A stretch of DNA of 9,096 nucleotides, from NCBI GenBank assembly GCA_002749135.1, contig NVVY01000003.1, positions 35,680 to 44,775 on the forward strand, given 5' to 3'. The DNA comes from Alphaproteobacteria bacterium. GTDB lineage: Bacteria > Pseudomonadota > Alphaproteobacteria > Sphingomonadales > Emcibacteraceae. The notes below the pieces were generated by a model that searched no databases, had not been told where the DNA came from, and saw nothing but the letters and a program-made list of their open reading frames with translations. Within the stretch, counting starts at the first letter, position 1. Each line of letters starts with the position of its first letter. Position numbers and translations under genes: made by a program. Shown piece by piece: positions 1 to 6,511 of the stretch.

Positions 1-555
1 AGTGCGGTGGATTATTATAAATCCCATGTGGAGCGGCTCTATAATGCGTTCGCCGATTATCCGCGCCCGGTGATCGCGGCGGTCAACGGCTTTGCCCTTG
101 GCGGCGGTATGGAGCTTGCCATGATTTCCGACATTATTCTGGCGGGGAAAAGTGCCAAATTCGGCCAGCCCGAGGTCAAGGTCGGGGTCATGCCCGGCGC
201 GGGTGGATCGCAAAGACTGGTACGGGCAGTGGGTAAATATAACGCCATGCGCCTGTGCCTGACCGGCATGATGATCGGCGCGGATGAGGCACATGGCATG
301 GGGCTGGTCTGTGAGGTGCTTGACGATGACAAGGTCATGGACCGGGCCATGGAAATGGCGCGGGAACTGGCCGCTTTGCCGCCGCTCGGGCTGGAGCATA
401 TTAAATATGCCATCCTGCATGGGCCTGATATGTCCCTCGAAAGTGCGCTGGGGCTGGAGCGGAAAAGTATGCAGGTCTTGCTATCCAGCAAAGACCGGGC
501 CGAGGCCACGGCGGCCTTTCTGGAAAAACGCAAAGGCACCTATAACGGCGAATGA
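1..555 (+). CDS. Enoyl-CoA hydratase/isomerase (crotonase family), 5'-truncated by window edge
   Basis: This is the C-terminal 184 residues of a crotonase-family enzyme. The family is usually about 260 residues, so roughly 75 N-terminal residues lie left of the window. The reading frame is open from base 1 and ends at TGA 553-555. Two family blocks are clear: the segment around AVNGFALGGGMELAM, which forms part of the oxyanion hole, and FGQPEVKVGVMPGAGGSQRL. The two glutamates that act as catalytic acid and base in short-chain enoyl-CoA hydratase are both present (visible residues 38 and 58) with the expected 20-residue spacing. This supports true hydratase activity, the hydration of trans-2-enoyl-CoA to 3-hydroxyacyl-CoA in cytoplasmic fatty acid or phenylacetate-type breakdown. 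The substrate range cannot be read from the sequence. The stop codon overlaps the start of the next gene, so the two are probably co-translated. The family call is firm; the specific role is open. Confidence 0.93.
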   Translation, partial: SAVDYYKSHVERLYNAFADYPRPVIAAVNGFALGGGMELAMISDIILAGKSAKFGQPEVKVGVMPGAGGSQRLVRAVGKYNAMRLCLTGMMIGADEAHGMGLVCEVLDDDKVMDRAMEMARELAALPPLGLEHIKYAILHGPDMSLESALGLERKSMQVLLSSKDRAEATAAFLEKRKGTYNGE

Positions 556-1292
556 TTTTTGAGGCGATCCAGCATATCCTGACCCCGGCCAGAAAAGAGG
601 TCAAGGCCCTGGGATATGTCCGCGAAGCCATCGCCATCGAAGCCCGTTACAAGCGATGCCATGCGGCTTGGGCCACTCACCTTAAAAAATGTCACCATCA
701 TATTATGACGGCGGCGGAAGGGCTCGCGCCCAATGCGACCATCATGATTGTCGGCTCCGGCGCCCTGCATGATGTGCCGATGGCGGATTTGTCAGCCTAT
801 AACCTCATTCTGGTGGATATTATCCATCTGCCCAAAGTTCGGCGACGATACCGGAATGATCCTAAGGTGCAATTTATGGAGCAGGATGTCACCAGGTTGG
901 TTCAGCCGATGCATCAAAGCGGGGCATCCTCAGGGATGCCGCCGCCTTTACCCAGGGCAGACCTTGTGATTTCCCTCAATATCCTGTCTCAATTGCCCCT
1001 GAATCTGACCAAATATGCCCAGAAACGATCCATCCCCCTGCCCGATGATTTTGCCAGATCAGTGATGGTGGATCATCTGATTTTGCTAAAGACAATTGCC
1101 CCTCACGTCCTGATCATTGGAGATATGGAAAGGCACTATAAAAAAGATACACTGTTGGTGGAAACAGAATTCGCCCTGCCGGATATTGGCCTGCCGGCAC
1201 CAAATGAAACATGGCCTTGGCATATCGCACCAAAAGGGGAACTGGATAAAGATATTTCCCTCACCCATCAGGTAGGTTGCTGGCATATATAA
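552..1292 (+). CDS. Uncharacterised protein with class I SAM-methyltransferase-like fold
   Basis: A 246-residue protein whose ATG overlaps the hydratase stop in an ATGA arrangement. No strong Shine-Dalgarno sequence precedes it, so translational coupling is likely. After a basic, His/Cys-containing N-terminal helical region (residues about 30-52, with ARYKRC and HLKKCHHH), the pattern resembles a Rossmann-type methyltransferase. A hydrophobic strand and turn, TIMIVGSGALHDVP (63-76), looks like motif I. LILVDI (85-90) looks like strand 2 ending in the acidic residue that would hold the ribose. QFMEQDV (107-113) and ADLVISLNILSQLP (136-149) match the positions of motifs III and IV. VLIIGDMERHY (186-196) is a further strand. 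No catalytic motif that would reveal the substrate (for example NPPY) is present. I recognise no named family; methyl transfer itself is inferred from fold pattern only. It may be a degenerate, non-catalytic member. The link to acyl-CoA metabolism rests only on the overlap. Confidence 0.85.
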   Translation: MIFEAIQHILTPARKEVKALGYVREAIAIEARYKRCHAAWATHLKKCHHHIMTAAEGLAPNATIMIVGSGALHDVPMADLSAYNLILVDIIHLPKVRRRYRNDPKVQFMEQDVTRLVQPMHQSGASSGMPPPLPRADLVISLNILSQLPLNLTKYAQKRSIPLPDDFARSVMVDHLILLKTIAPHVLIIGDMERHYKKDTLLVETEFALPDIGLPAPNETWPWHIAPKGELDKDISLTHQVGCWHI

Positions 1293-1466
1293 CCCTCTAT
1301 GCCCCCGGAACAAAAAGGTATCAATGGCTTATTATGCTGCTGAATAGTTTCTTTCTATTCTTGGCCCTCACCAATTTGGCACCGTTCTACGCGCTTGTTT
1401 AGAGTACCCTGCACTTACTACCGCCATTTGAATTATAGGTCATTGCCCCGTTATAGACATATGCTG
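1293..1466. other. Convergent intergenic spacer
   Basis: This 174-base gap separates the ends of two convergent genes, so terminators for both strands would be expected here. I see no GC-rich hairpin followed by a T-run on either strand. The only perfect stem found is GAATAG (1342-1347) against CTATTC (1355-1360) with a 7-base loop; it is AT-rich and lacks a following T-run. A 22-codon hydrophobic open frame (1334-1402) is also present but unsupported. Otherwise nothing is recognisable. Confidence 0.6.
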
Positions 1467-2888
1467 TCAGACGGTTTGAAGAATAATTCTGAAATGAGTA
1501 CCATCCCCATCGGATTTAACCAGTTCGAGCGCACCGCCGTGAGCTTCCAGTATTTCTTTTGATATGGCAAGGCCAAGGCCCGCGCCGCCGTTGCTGCTGC
1601 CGTGGAAAGGCTGGAACAGGGTGGCTTTGATCTGGCCGGGGATGCCGGGGCCGTTATCTTTGATGTCAATGATTGTCTGACCATCTTCTTTTCGGGCGGT
1701 AAAAGTTATTGTGCCGCTGTCCTTCATGGCTTGCACCGCGTTGCGGGACAGATTCAGGAATACGCGGAATATCTGATCACTGTCGGCCTGAATAGTGAGA
1801 TCTTCGGGGAAATCCGGCATGATATGAATCCCGCCAAGGTCAGTCACGCCAAGAGAGAGACAGACTTCTTCGACGATTGGCAGAAGGGGGACAGATGAAA
1901 TATCAGGCTCCTCAAGACCGGCATTGCCATATTTCAGGGTATTCTCGCAGAGCCTTATCGCCCGGTCTACCGCCTTGACAAAGCGGGGGGCCAGTTTTTG
2001 GACGACCGGGTTGTCAACATTGCTTAAATGATCGGAGACCATCTGGGCGCTGGACAGGATATTGCGCAGGTCATGGTTGATCTTGCTGACGCTTTCCCCC
2101 AATTGGGCCAAATGCCTTTTCTGAATCAGGGCGGCGCGGATTTCATTCTGCATGGCGGCCAGTTCCCGCATGACGATACCAATCTCATCGGCCCGTCCCT
2201 CATCAGAAAGGTCAATAGGCGCATTTTCCGGGGCCGCCCGAAAGGCCGCCACGCTCCGGGTCATCTTTTGCACCGGACGGATCAACAGGCAGGACAGGCT
2301 GAAATAAACCAACCCGGCGGTAATCAGGGATATAATGATCGAGAGCAACATCACATTAATGGAAAAACGCCGCATATCCTCACATAACAGATTTTCATAA
2401 AAGATAATTTCGATGAAGGTACCCTCATCGTGTATAACAGGGTTCTGCTGTGTGGCATCTGCCTGCATGAAATTAGCATAGCCCTTGACCTGTATCAGGC
2501 TCTTGTGGGGATGAAAGTGGAACAGGCTTTTTATGGTATCGCGTATCATATCCGAATAAGACGCATCACGCATGTCATAACGCATGGCCACATTCAGGGG
2601 TTGATCCGTGTTGAGAACAAGCTGCCTTTTGTCCTTTTGCTTTAAACTGATAGCCACCACCCCTGCATTACCCAGCAGCTTGCGGGACAGCATTTCGCCA
2701 ATCATATGGTCAGGGGCCGCTTCGATGGCCAGAATGGCTATATTAGCAGCGGCCAGCCTTTCCTCAAGCCATGTTTTACGAAAATTAACCACCGACGGCA
2801 CATAGATCAGAACCTCTGCCAGCAGGACAAAGAACATGGTCAGCAACAAAAGTTGCAGAGAGAGATGAGACCTGAGTTTCTGAAACAT
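1467..2888 (-). CDS. Membrane sensor histidine kinase (HAMP-HisKA-like-HATPase_c)
   Basis: A 473-residue two-component sensor kinase. Transmembrane helices lie at about residues 13-32 and 177-202, enclosing a roughly 145-residue extracytoplasmic domain with no recognised sensor family. A HAMP-like linker follows (about 200-255, beginning LIRPVQKMTRSV and containing DEIGIVMREL). The phospho-acceptor region reads SKINHDLRN, placing the histidine at 272. The ATP-binding domain has an N box (LNLSRNAVQAM, about 378-388), a G1 box (DNGPGIP, 411-417), an F-box-like segment (LFQPF, 424-428) and a G2 box (GGAGLGLAISKEILEAHGG, 434-452). All residues expected for autophosphorylation are present, so it should be active. 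It would sense a periplasmic or membrane signal and phosphorylate a response regulator, but none is encoded nearby, so the ligand and output are unknown. ATG 2886-2888 is the first start in frame; an AGAGGAAA stretch about 12 bases upstream is a poorly spaced ribosome site. It is divergent from rpmH. Confidence 0.93.
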   Translation of the reverse strand: MFQKLRSHLSLQLLLLTMFFVLLAEVLIYVPSVVNFRKTWLEERLAAANIAILAIEAAPDHMIGEMLSRKLLGNAGVVAISLKQKDKRQLVLNTDQPLNVAMRYDMRDASYSDMIRDTIKSLFHFHPHKSLIQVKGYANFMQADATQQNPVIHDEGTFIEIIFYENLLCEDMRRFSINVMLLSIIISLITAGLVYFSLSCLLIRPVQKMTRSVAAFRAAPENAPIDLSDEGRADEIGIVMRELAAMQNEIRAALIQKRHLAQLGESVSKINHDLRNILSSAQMVSDHLSNVDNPVVQKLAPRFVKAVDRAIRLCENTLKYGNAGLEEPDISSVPLLPIVEEVCLSLGVTDLGGIHIMPDFPEDLTIQADSDQIFRVFLNLSRNAVQAMKDSGTITFTARKEDGQTIIDIKDNGPGIPGQIKATLFQPFHGSSNGGAGLGLAISKEILEAHGGALELVKSDGDGTHFRIILQTV

Positions 2889-3000
2889 GAAAGCGGTGTG
2901 TTTCCTCTATAGGGTTATATGTGCCAGACTTATTCAAGTGTAGCTATTTTTTTGATCAATAGGTAGAAAAAATTATACGCATAATATATAAGCTAAAAAA

Positions 3001-3017
3001 CGGTGTATAGGCGGTGT
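3001..3017. repeat. CGGTGT direct repeat, 11-bp period, upstream of the rpmH promoter
   Basis: CGGTGT occurs at 3001-3006 and again at 3012-3017, a centre-to-centre distance of 11 bp (about one helical turn). The second copy ends 6 bp before the -35 hexamer of the rpmH promoter. A third copy lies at 2894-2899 in the leader of the divergent kinase gene. The position and phasing fit a tandem activator or repressor site, but no known regulator is matched and chance cannot be excluded. Confidence 0.35.
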
Positions 3018-3023
3018 TGGTGA

Positions 3024-3052
3024 TTGACTCACCTTGTGAATGGCATTATACA
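3024..3052 (+). promoter_or_regulatory. Sigma-70-type promoter of the rpmH operon
   Basis: The -35 element TTGACT (3024-3029) and the -10 element TATACA (3047-3052) are separated by exactly 17 bp; each differs from consensus at one position. Transcription would begin near 3058-3060, leaving a leader of about 88 bases before the rpmH GTG. The AT-rich stretch with A- and T-tracts at about 2945-3000 lies upstream and could act as an UP-element or curved region. Strong vegetative expression fits a ribosomal protein operon. The start site is predicted, not measured. Confidence 0.8.
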
Positions 3053-3099
3053 CCCCATTTGAAATCGAACGTCAGATTATTGTGGTCTGGCGATAATTT

Positions 3100-3135
3100 A
3101 TATACGCCGTTATGATCCATAAAATAACGGTATAT
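3100..3135 (+). promoter_or_regulatory. Leader hairpin abutting the rpmH ribosome binding site
   Basis: In the rpmH leader, CCGTTAT (3107-3113) pairs perfectly with ATAACGG (3124-3130) across a 10-base loop. After a two-base bulge (CG, 3105-3106) the stem extends by ATATA (3100-3104) with TATAT (3131-3135). The 3' arm ends at the base before the Shine-Dalgarno GGAG (3136-3139), so folding could affect ribosome access. Twelve pairs is more than expected by chance in so short a leader, but the outer five are A-T pairs only. A regulatory role is inferred. Confidence 0.45.
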
Positions 3136-3146
3136 GGAGTAGTCCA

Positions 3147-3281
3147 GTGAAACGTACATTTCAACCAAGTATTCTGGTTCGTAAACGCCGTCATGGTTTT
3201 CGCTCGCGGTCGGCCACTGTTGGTGGTCGCCGGGTATTATCCGCACGCCGGGCCAAGGGGCGCAAACGCCTGTCCGCTTAA
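3147..3281 (+). CDS. rpmH: 50S ribosomal protein L34
   Basis: A 44-codon gene that is easily missed because it is short and starts with GTG. The translation begins [20 protein letters not shown] and ends GRKRLSA, and it is strongly basic. The KRTFQPS opening, the RKRRHGFR block, the [23 protein letters not shown] tail and the 44-residue length are those of bacterial L34, a small protein of the large ribosomal subunit. The start is fixed by the conserved N-terminus and by GGAG at 3136-3139, seven bases upstream of GTG 3147-3149. The stop is TAA 3279-3281. It is the first gene after the promoter at 3024-3052 and is followed by a terminator-like hairpin and rnpA, the arrangement seen in most bacteria. 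Identification is essentially certain. Confidence 0.98.
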   Translation: MKRTFQPSILVRKRRHGFRSRSATVGGRRVLSARRAKGRKRLSA

Positions 3282-3314
3282 ATCCTGACCACAGGGTTAA
3301 GATATTTTCAGCAG

Positions 3315-3343
3315 CCGGCCCTGAGATTTCAGCGGCCGGTTTT
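3315..3343 (+). terminator. Terminator-like hairpin between rpmH and rnpA (probably partial/attenuating)
   Basis: CCGGCC (3315-3320) pairs with GGCCGG (3334-3339), and inside it CTGA (3321-3324) pairs with TCAG (3329-3332) around the loop GATT, with one bulged C (3333). The stem is followed at once by TTTT (3340-3343) and then TTGTTGTTT-like T-rich sequence up to 3350. This is the form of an intrinsic terminator. Because rnpA starts about 20 bases later with no obvious promoter of its own, partial read-through is the likely design: abundant L34 mRNA and fewer rnpA-yidD-yidC transcripts (inference). It could instead be an RNA-processing signal. Confidence 0.7.
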
Positions 3344-3360
3344 GTTGTTTGGAAAGAGTG

Positions 3361-3786
3361 ATGACCAAGCCTTCCGACCATAACAAACACGATATTCCAA
3401 CGCTGGCAAAGCGGCGGGATTTCCTGCGCATTGCCGCCACCCGTAAAAAATGGGTTGCCCCCGGTATGATTGTTCAGATGGCCAAAGCTACTGAGGACAG
3501 GTCCGCCATCCGGGTTGGCTATACTGCCAGCAAAAAGGTCGGCAATGCGATCCGGCGCAACCGGGCCAAGCGGCGGCTTCGGGAAGTGGTGCGCAAAAGC
3601 CTGTGGGATCGGGGCGTGCGGGGTTATGATTATGTACTCATCGCCCGTTCGGCAACAGTGGATATGTCCTTTGATCAGCTGATTCGCGATTTTAACTGGT
3701 GTCTCAAACGCTTAAAGCCCTCAAACGCTCGGGATTTATCGGCTGAAACCGCTGATCAGACCCCCGGCACAGGGGGGAAGGCGTGA
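3361..3786 (+). CDS. rnpA: Ribonuclease P protein component
   Basis: A basic protein of 141 residues from ATG 3361. It is the protein cofactor of RNase P, which helps the catalytic RNA bind precursor tRNA and remove its 5' leader. The family opening is seen as [11 protein letters not shown] (15-25), where most members have L-(K/R)-x-R-x-(D/E)-F. The RNR signature helix [17 protein letters not shown] (61-77) binds the RNA, and the strand [13 protein letters not shown] (87-99) is also typical. The C-terminus carries an extra polar tail after about residue 119 that is probably unstructured. Start choice: in-frame TTG 3349, GTG 3358 and ATG 3361 all exist; GGAAAG at 3351-3356 best serves the ATG, though the spacing is short. 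The stop overlaps the GTG start of yidD. A terminator-like hairpin just upstream probably lowers its expression below that of rpmH. Confidence 0.96.
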   Translation: MTKPSDHNKHDIPTLAKRRDFLRIAATRKKWVAPGMIVQMAKATEDRSAIRVGYTASKKVGNAIRRNRAKRRLREVVRKSLWDRGVRGYDYVLIARSATVDMSFDQLIRDFNWCLKRLKPSNARDLSAETADQTPGTGGKA

Positions 3787-4037
3787 TTCTCCTCAACTGG
3801 CTCTTGAAAGCCTTGATCACAGTCTATAGATATACTCTTTCGCCGCTTTTGGGTAAAAACTGTCGTTATCTGCCCACATGTTCGGAATATGCCACAGAGG
3901 CCATTGATCGTTTTGGGGCTTTTAAAGGCGGCCTGTTGGCGATCCGGCGTATTGGCCGCTGTCATCCCTGGGGAGGCCACGGGTTTGATCCGGTACCGGA
4001 AAAAGATAATGACACTGATAATAGGCAAGGCCGATGA
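3783..4037 (+). CDS. yidD: Membrane protein insertion efficiency factor YidD
   Basis: An 84-residue protein beginning at GTG 3783, overlapping the rnpA stop in a GTGA arrangement, so it is probably translated by coupling. The whole family core is present: [27 protein letters not shown] (15-41), followed by [28 protein letters not shown] (45-72). The three family cysteines are at 27, 33 and 60. An amphipathic or membrane-associated N-terminus ([15 protein letters not shown]) fits its known location at the inner face of the cytoplasmic membrane. In E. coli YidD helps YidC-dependent insertion of membrane proteins, and the gene lies directly before yidC here as in many bacteria. The tail after residue 73 ([12 protein letters not shown]) is polar and not conserved. 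Length is usual for the family. Confidence 0.95.
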   Translation: MILLNWLLKALITVYRYTLSPLLGKNCRYLPTCSEYATEAIDRFGAFKGGLLAIRRIGRCHPWGGHGFDPVPEKDNDTDNRQGR

Positions 4038-4075
4038 TGTCGGTCCAATGAATAAAGTAACTAGAGAAGCAGTCC

Positions 4076-5842
4076 ATGGAAGACAACCGTAATTTTATGA
4101 TCGCCATTGCCCTGACTATGGTGATTTTGCTGGGATATACCTATCTGTATGATGCGCCCCGTCAACAGGCGGCAGAGCAGGCCCGTCAGGAACGACAAGT
4201 GGCACAGGCCGAACAGAAAAGCGATGAAATCCCTGATTTCAGCAGCGGTTCAAATGCCACGGATACTATCCCCGGCCAAAACCCCATGGATGCGGCGTCC
4301 GTGAGCGTTGATCGGGACGAATTGTTGACTGTTCGGGACCGGATTACCATCGAAAGTCCTCATGTGCATGGCTCCATCGCTCTGAAAGGGGCGCGGATTG
4401 ATGACCTGACCCTGACCGATTACAAGGAAACGCTGGACCCGGATTCGAAAGATGTGGCCCTGCTCAATCCGGTGGGGACAGCGGATGCCTATTTCGTTGA
4501 TTTCAACTGGGGCGTGGACGGGGCCAAGGGGCCGGATAAAAATTCTGTCTGGACGACGGACAATGATATGCTTGAGGCCGGGGGCAGCGTTACCCTCAAA
4601 TGGGACAATGGCGCCGGATTGCTGTTCAGCCGTACCATCTCCCTTGATGAAAATTACATGTTCTCTGTAACCCAGGAAGTGACCAATACAACGGATGCAG
4701 CGATCAAGGTGGCCCAATATGGCCGCATCGTCCGCCATAGCCGTCCAAAGGGCCGGTCGCTGTATATCCTCCATGAAGGCCCCATGTGGTCACTGGATGA
4801 CGGTATGGAGGAATTTACCTTCTCTGACCTTGAGGATATGGGCAAGACGGAAAAGAAAACCGCCACGGGCACCGATGGCGGCTGGGTCGGTATCACCGAC
4901 AAATATTGGCTGGTGGCGTTGATCCCGGACCCTAAAAAGGACTTTAATGTAGAGGTCTATCGCCGGGGCGATGACACTTCAGAAAAATTCTATGCCAATT
5001 TCTTTCACGGCTGGACCACACTTAAGGCCGGGGAAAGCTATGTGGAAAACTCCCGTCTGTTTGCCGGGGCCAAGAAGGTTTCCCTGCTGGATTATTATAC
5101 CGACGTTGAGCATGTCAAAATGCTCAATTATGCCATTGACTGGGGGATGTTCTATTTCCTGACCAAGCCGATTTTCTATCTTCTGGAACTGCTTTACGGT
5201 TTTGTGGGTAACTTCGGCGTTGCTATTTTGTTGCTCACCGCCATTGTCAAGCTGGCCATGTTCCCCGTCGCCAACAAGGGCTATAAGTCCATGAACAAGA
5301 TGAAGGTCCTGCAGCCCAAAATGCAGGCCCTGAAGGAAAAATACAGCGATGACAAAACCAAACTGCAACAGGCCACTATGGAACTGTACAAGAAGGAAAA
5401 GGTCAATCCGGTGTCCGGGTGCCTGCCCATGTTCCTGCAGTTTCCAGTATTTTTCGCCCTTTATAAAGTGCTGTATGTGACCATTGACATGCGTCACGCG
5501 CCTTTCTTTGGCTGGATCAAGGATCTGTCCGGGCCGGATACTATGCTGGTCACCAACCTGTTCGGTCTGATCCCGTGGGAGCCAACGGGCTTTCTTGCCC
5601 TTGGTATTCTGCCGATCTTTATGGGCTTTACCATGTGGCTGCAGATGCAAATGAACCCATCGTCCGGCGATCCCATGCAGCGCAAGATCATGATGTTCAT
5701 GCCCATCGTCTTTACCTTCATGCTGGCCCAATTCTCTGTGGGTCTGGTGATCTACTGGACGTTCAGTAATATTCTGGGCATTCTTCAACAATGGATATTA
5801 ATACGGCGGGCCGATCCGGTGCCGGCAAAGACCAAGGCCTGA
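4076..5842 (+). CDS. yidC: Membrane protein insertase YidC (Oxa1/YidC family, Gram-negative type)
   Basis: A 588-residue inner-membrane insertase that works alone or with SecYEG. The N-terminal transmembrane anchor is at about 7-25, followed by a Gln/Ala/Glu-rich linker (30-75). The large periplasmic P1 domain with beta-sandwich features spans about 80-335, including the typical HEGPMW (233-238) and GWVGITDKYW (269-278) segments. The conserved five-helix insertase core (about 355-575) follows. The core shows GNFGVAILLLTAIVKLAMFPV, the cytoplasmic coiled hairpin with MNKMKVLQPKMQALKEKYSDD, the KVNPVSGCLPMFLQFPVFFALY block, and QRKIMMFMPIVFTFMLAQFSVGLVIYW. At the groove position where E. coli has Arg366, this protein has Lys392, which keeps the positive charge. 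The start is ATG 4076, with AGAGAAG about six bases upstream; the short basic C-terminus (RRADPVPAKTKA) faces the cytoplasm. The next gene starts three bases after the stop. Confidence 0.98.
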   Translation: MEDNRNFMIAIALTMVILLGYTYLYDAPRQQAAEQARQERQVAQAEQKSDEIPDFSSGSNATDTIPGQNPMDAASVSVDRDELLTVRDRITIESPHVHGSIALKGARIDDLTLTDYKETLDPDSKDVALLNPVGTADAYFVDFNWGVDGAKGPDKNSVWTTDNDMLEAGGSVTLKWDNGAGLLFSRTISLDENYMFSVTQEVTNTTDAAIKVAQYGRIVRHSRPKGRSLYILHEGPMWSLDDGMEEFTFSDLEDMGKTEKKTATGTDGGWVGITDKYWLVALIPDPKKDFNVEVYRRGDDTSEKFYANFFHGWTTLKAGESYVENSRLFAGAKKVSLLDYYTDVEHVKMLNYAIDWGMFYFLTKPIFYLLELLYGFVGNFGVAILLLTAIVKLAMFPVANKGYKSMNKMKVLQPKMQALKEKYSDDKTKLQQATMELYKKEKVNPVSGCLPMFLQFPVFFALYKVLYVTIDMRHAPFFGWIKDLSGPDTMLVTNLFGLIPWEPTGFLALGILPIFMGFTMWLQMQMNPSSGDPMQRKIMMFMPIVFTFMLAQFSVGLVIYWTFSNILGILQQWILIRRADPVPAKTKA

Positions 5843-5845
5843 TCC

Positions 5846-6511
5846 ATGGAGGGACTGAGCGAAGCGGAACAGGCCGCTCAACAGGAACAGGAAAGGCTGG
5901 AACAAGGCCGCCTGCTCTTTTCCGGGCAGGCTGAATTTCTGCTGGGGGTTGTGGCTTTACAACATCTACCGCCGCCGGACAGGATAGAAGTCTCCTTTGC
6001 CGGGCGGTCCAATGTGGGCAAATCGAGCCTGCTGAATGCGCTGGTGGGACAAAATAGTCTGGCCCGCACGTCCAACACGCCGGGCCGCACGCAGGAGGTT
6101 AATTTCTTCACGGTGAAGGACAACCTCTATCTGTCGGACCTGCCGGGCTATGGCTATGCCAAGGTATCCCGTTCTCTGGTTAAGGATTGGACCAAGCTGT
6201 TGAAAAGCTATCTGCGCGGGCGGCCCAATTTGCGCCGGGCCTTCGTGCTGGTCGACAGCCGCCACGGCATCAAGGATAGCGACCGGGACATCATGACCAT
6301 GATGGATGACGCGGCGGTTTCTTATCAGGTTATCCTGACAAAAGTTGACAAATTAAAAAAAACGGCGCAGGACATGGTGCTGGAAAAAACCAGAATAGAG
6401 ATCGCCAAGCATGTGGCGGCACATCCGGATATTATCCTGACCAGTTCGGCCAAGGGGGATGGTATCGGGGAACTTAGGGCGGCTATTGCTGACCTTGTTT
6501 ACGGGAATTAG
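5846..6511 (+). CDS. engB: Ribosome biogenesis GTPase EngB/YihA/YsxC
   Basis: A 221-residue TRAFAC-class GTPase, usually essential, involved in late assembly of the large ribosomal subunit. The nucleotide-binding motifs are in order: G1 GRSNVGKS (53-60), the switch I region SNTPGRTQ with the G2 threonine at 78, G3 DLPGYG (98-103), G4 TKVD (165-168) and G5 SSAKGDG (200-206). The DLPGYGYAKV sequence is diagnostic of EngB rather than Era or Der. An N-terminal extension of about 25 residues, rich in Glu and Gln, precedes the conserved LFSGQAEFLLGV segment. The start is ATG 5846, three bases after the yidC stop; only a weak AAGG (5834-5837) precedes it, so coupling to yidC is likely. The stop TAG directly abuts the argB start. 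Placement between yidC and argB is common in Alphaproteobacteria. Confidence 0.97.
   Translation: MEGLSEAEQAAQQEQERLEQGRLLFSGQAEFLLGVVALQHLPPPDRIEVSFAGRSNVGKSSLLNALVGQNSLARTSNTPGRTQEVNFFTVKDNLYLSDLPGYGYAKVSRSLVKDWTKLLKSYLRGRPNLRRAFVLVDSRHGIKDSDRDIMTMMDDAAVSYQVILTKVDKLKKTAQDMVLEKTRIEIAKHVAAHPDIILTSSAKGDGIGELRAAIADLVYGN

Noticed and set aside
57..539. Minus-strand 160-codon frame opposite the enoyl-CoA hydratase
   Set aside because: Antisense to a gene with intact catalytic motifs; Ser/Pro/Arg-rich composition typical of a shadow frame.
1342..1360. GAATAG/CTATTC hairpin as a bidirectional terminator
   Set aside because: Only six pairs, mostly A-T, and no T-run on either strand; too weak to call a terminator.
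2972..2977. Perfect TATAAT on the minus strand as the kinase -10 box
   Set aside because: The hexamer lies in an AT-rich stretch where such matches are expected, and no acceptable -35 stands 16-18 bp upstream; the kinase promoter is left uncalled.
2889..3146. Replication origin next to rpmH
   Set aside because: In some bacteria rpmH borders dnaA and oriC, but no DnaA-box (TTATCCACA-like) cluster and no dnaA gene are present here; the AT-rich stretch is explained by promoters.
3046..3390. Minus-strand open frame covering rpmH and its leader
   Set aside because: It is antisense to the certain rpmH gene, promoter and leader, and its translation resembles no family.
3989..4000. 12-bp perfect palindrome (TCCGGTACCGGA) near the end of yidD
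   Set aside because: It is within codons for the conserved FDPVP region, has no loop or T-run suited to a terminator, and is probably coincidental.
4979..5791. Long open frame (270 codons) on the minus strand within yidC
   Set aside because: It lies wholly antisense to a certain gene, shows no family motifs, has low-complexity His/Gln-rich composition, and is a codon-bias shadow.
6353..6363. Run of eight A residues in engB as a programmed frameshift site
   Set aside because: The zero frame continues through the conserved C-terminal G5 motif to a normal stop; there is no stimulatory structure or meaningful alternative product.
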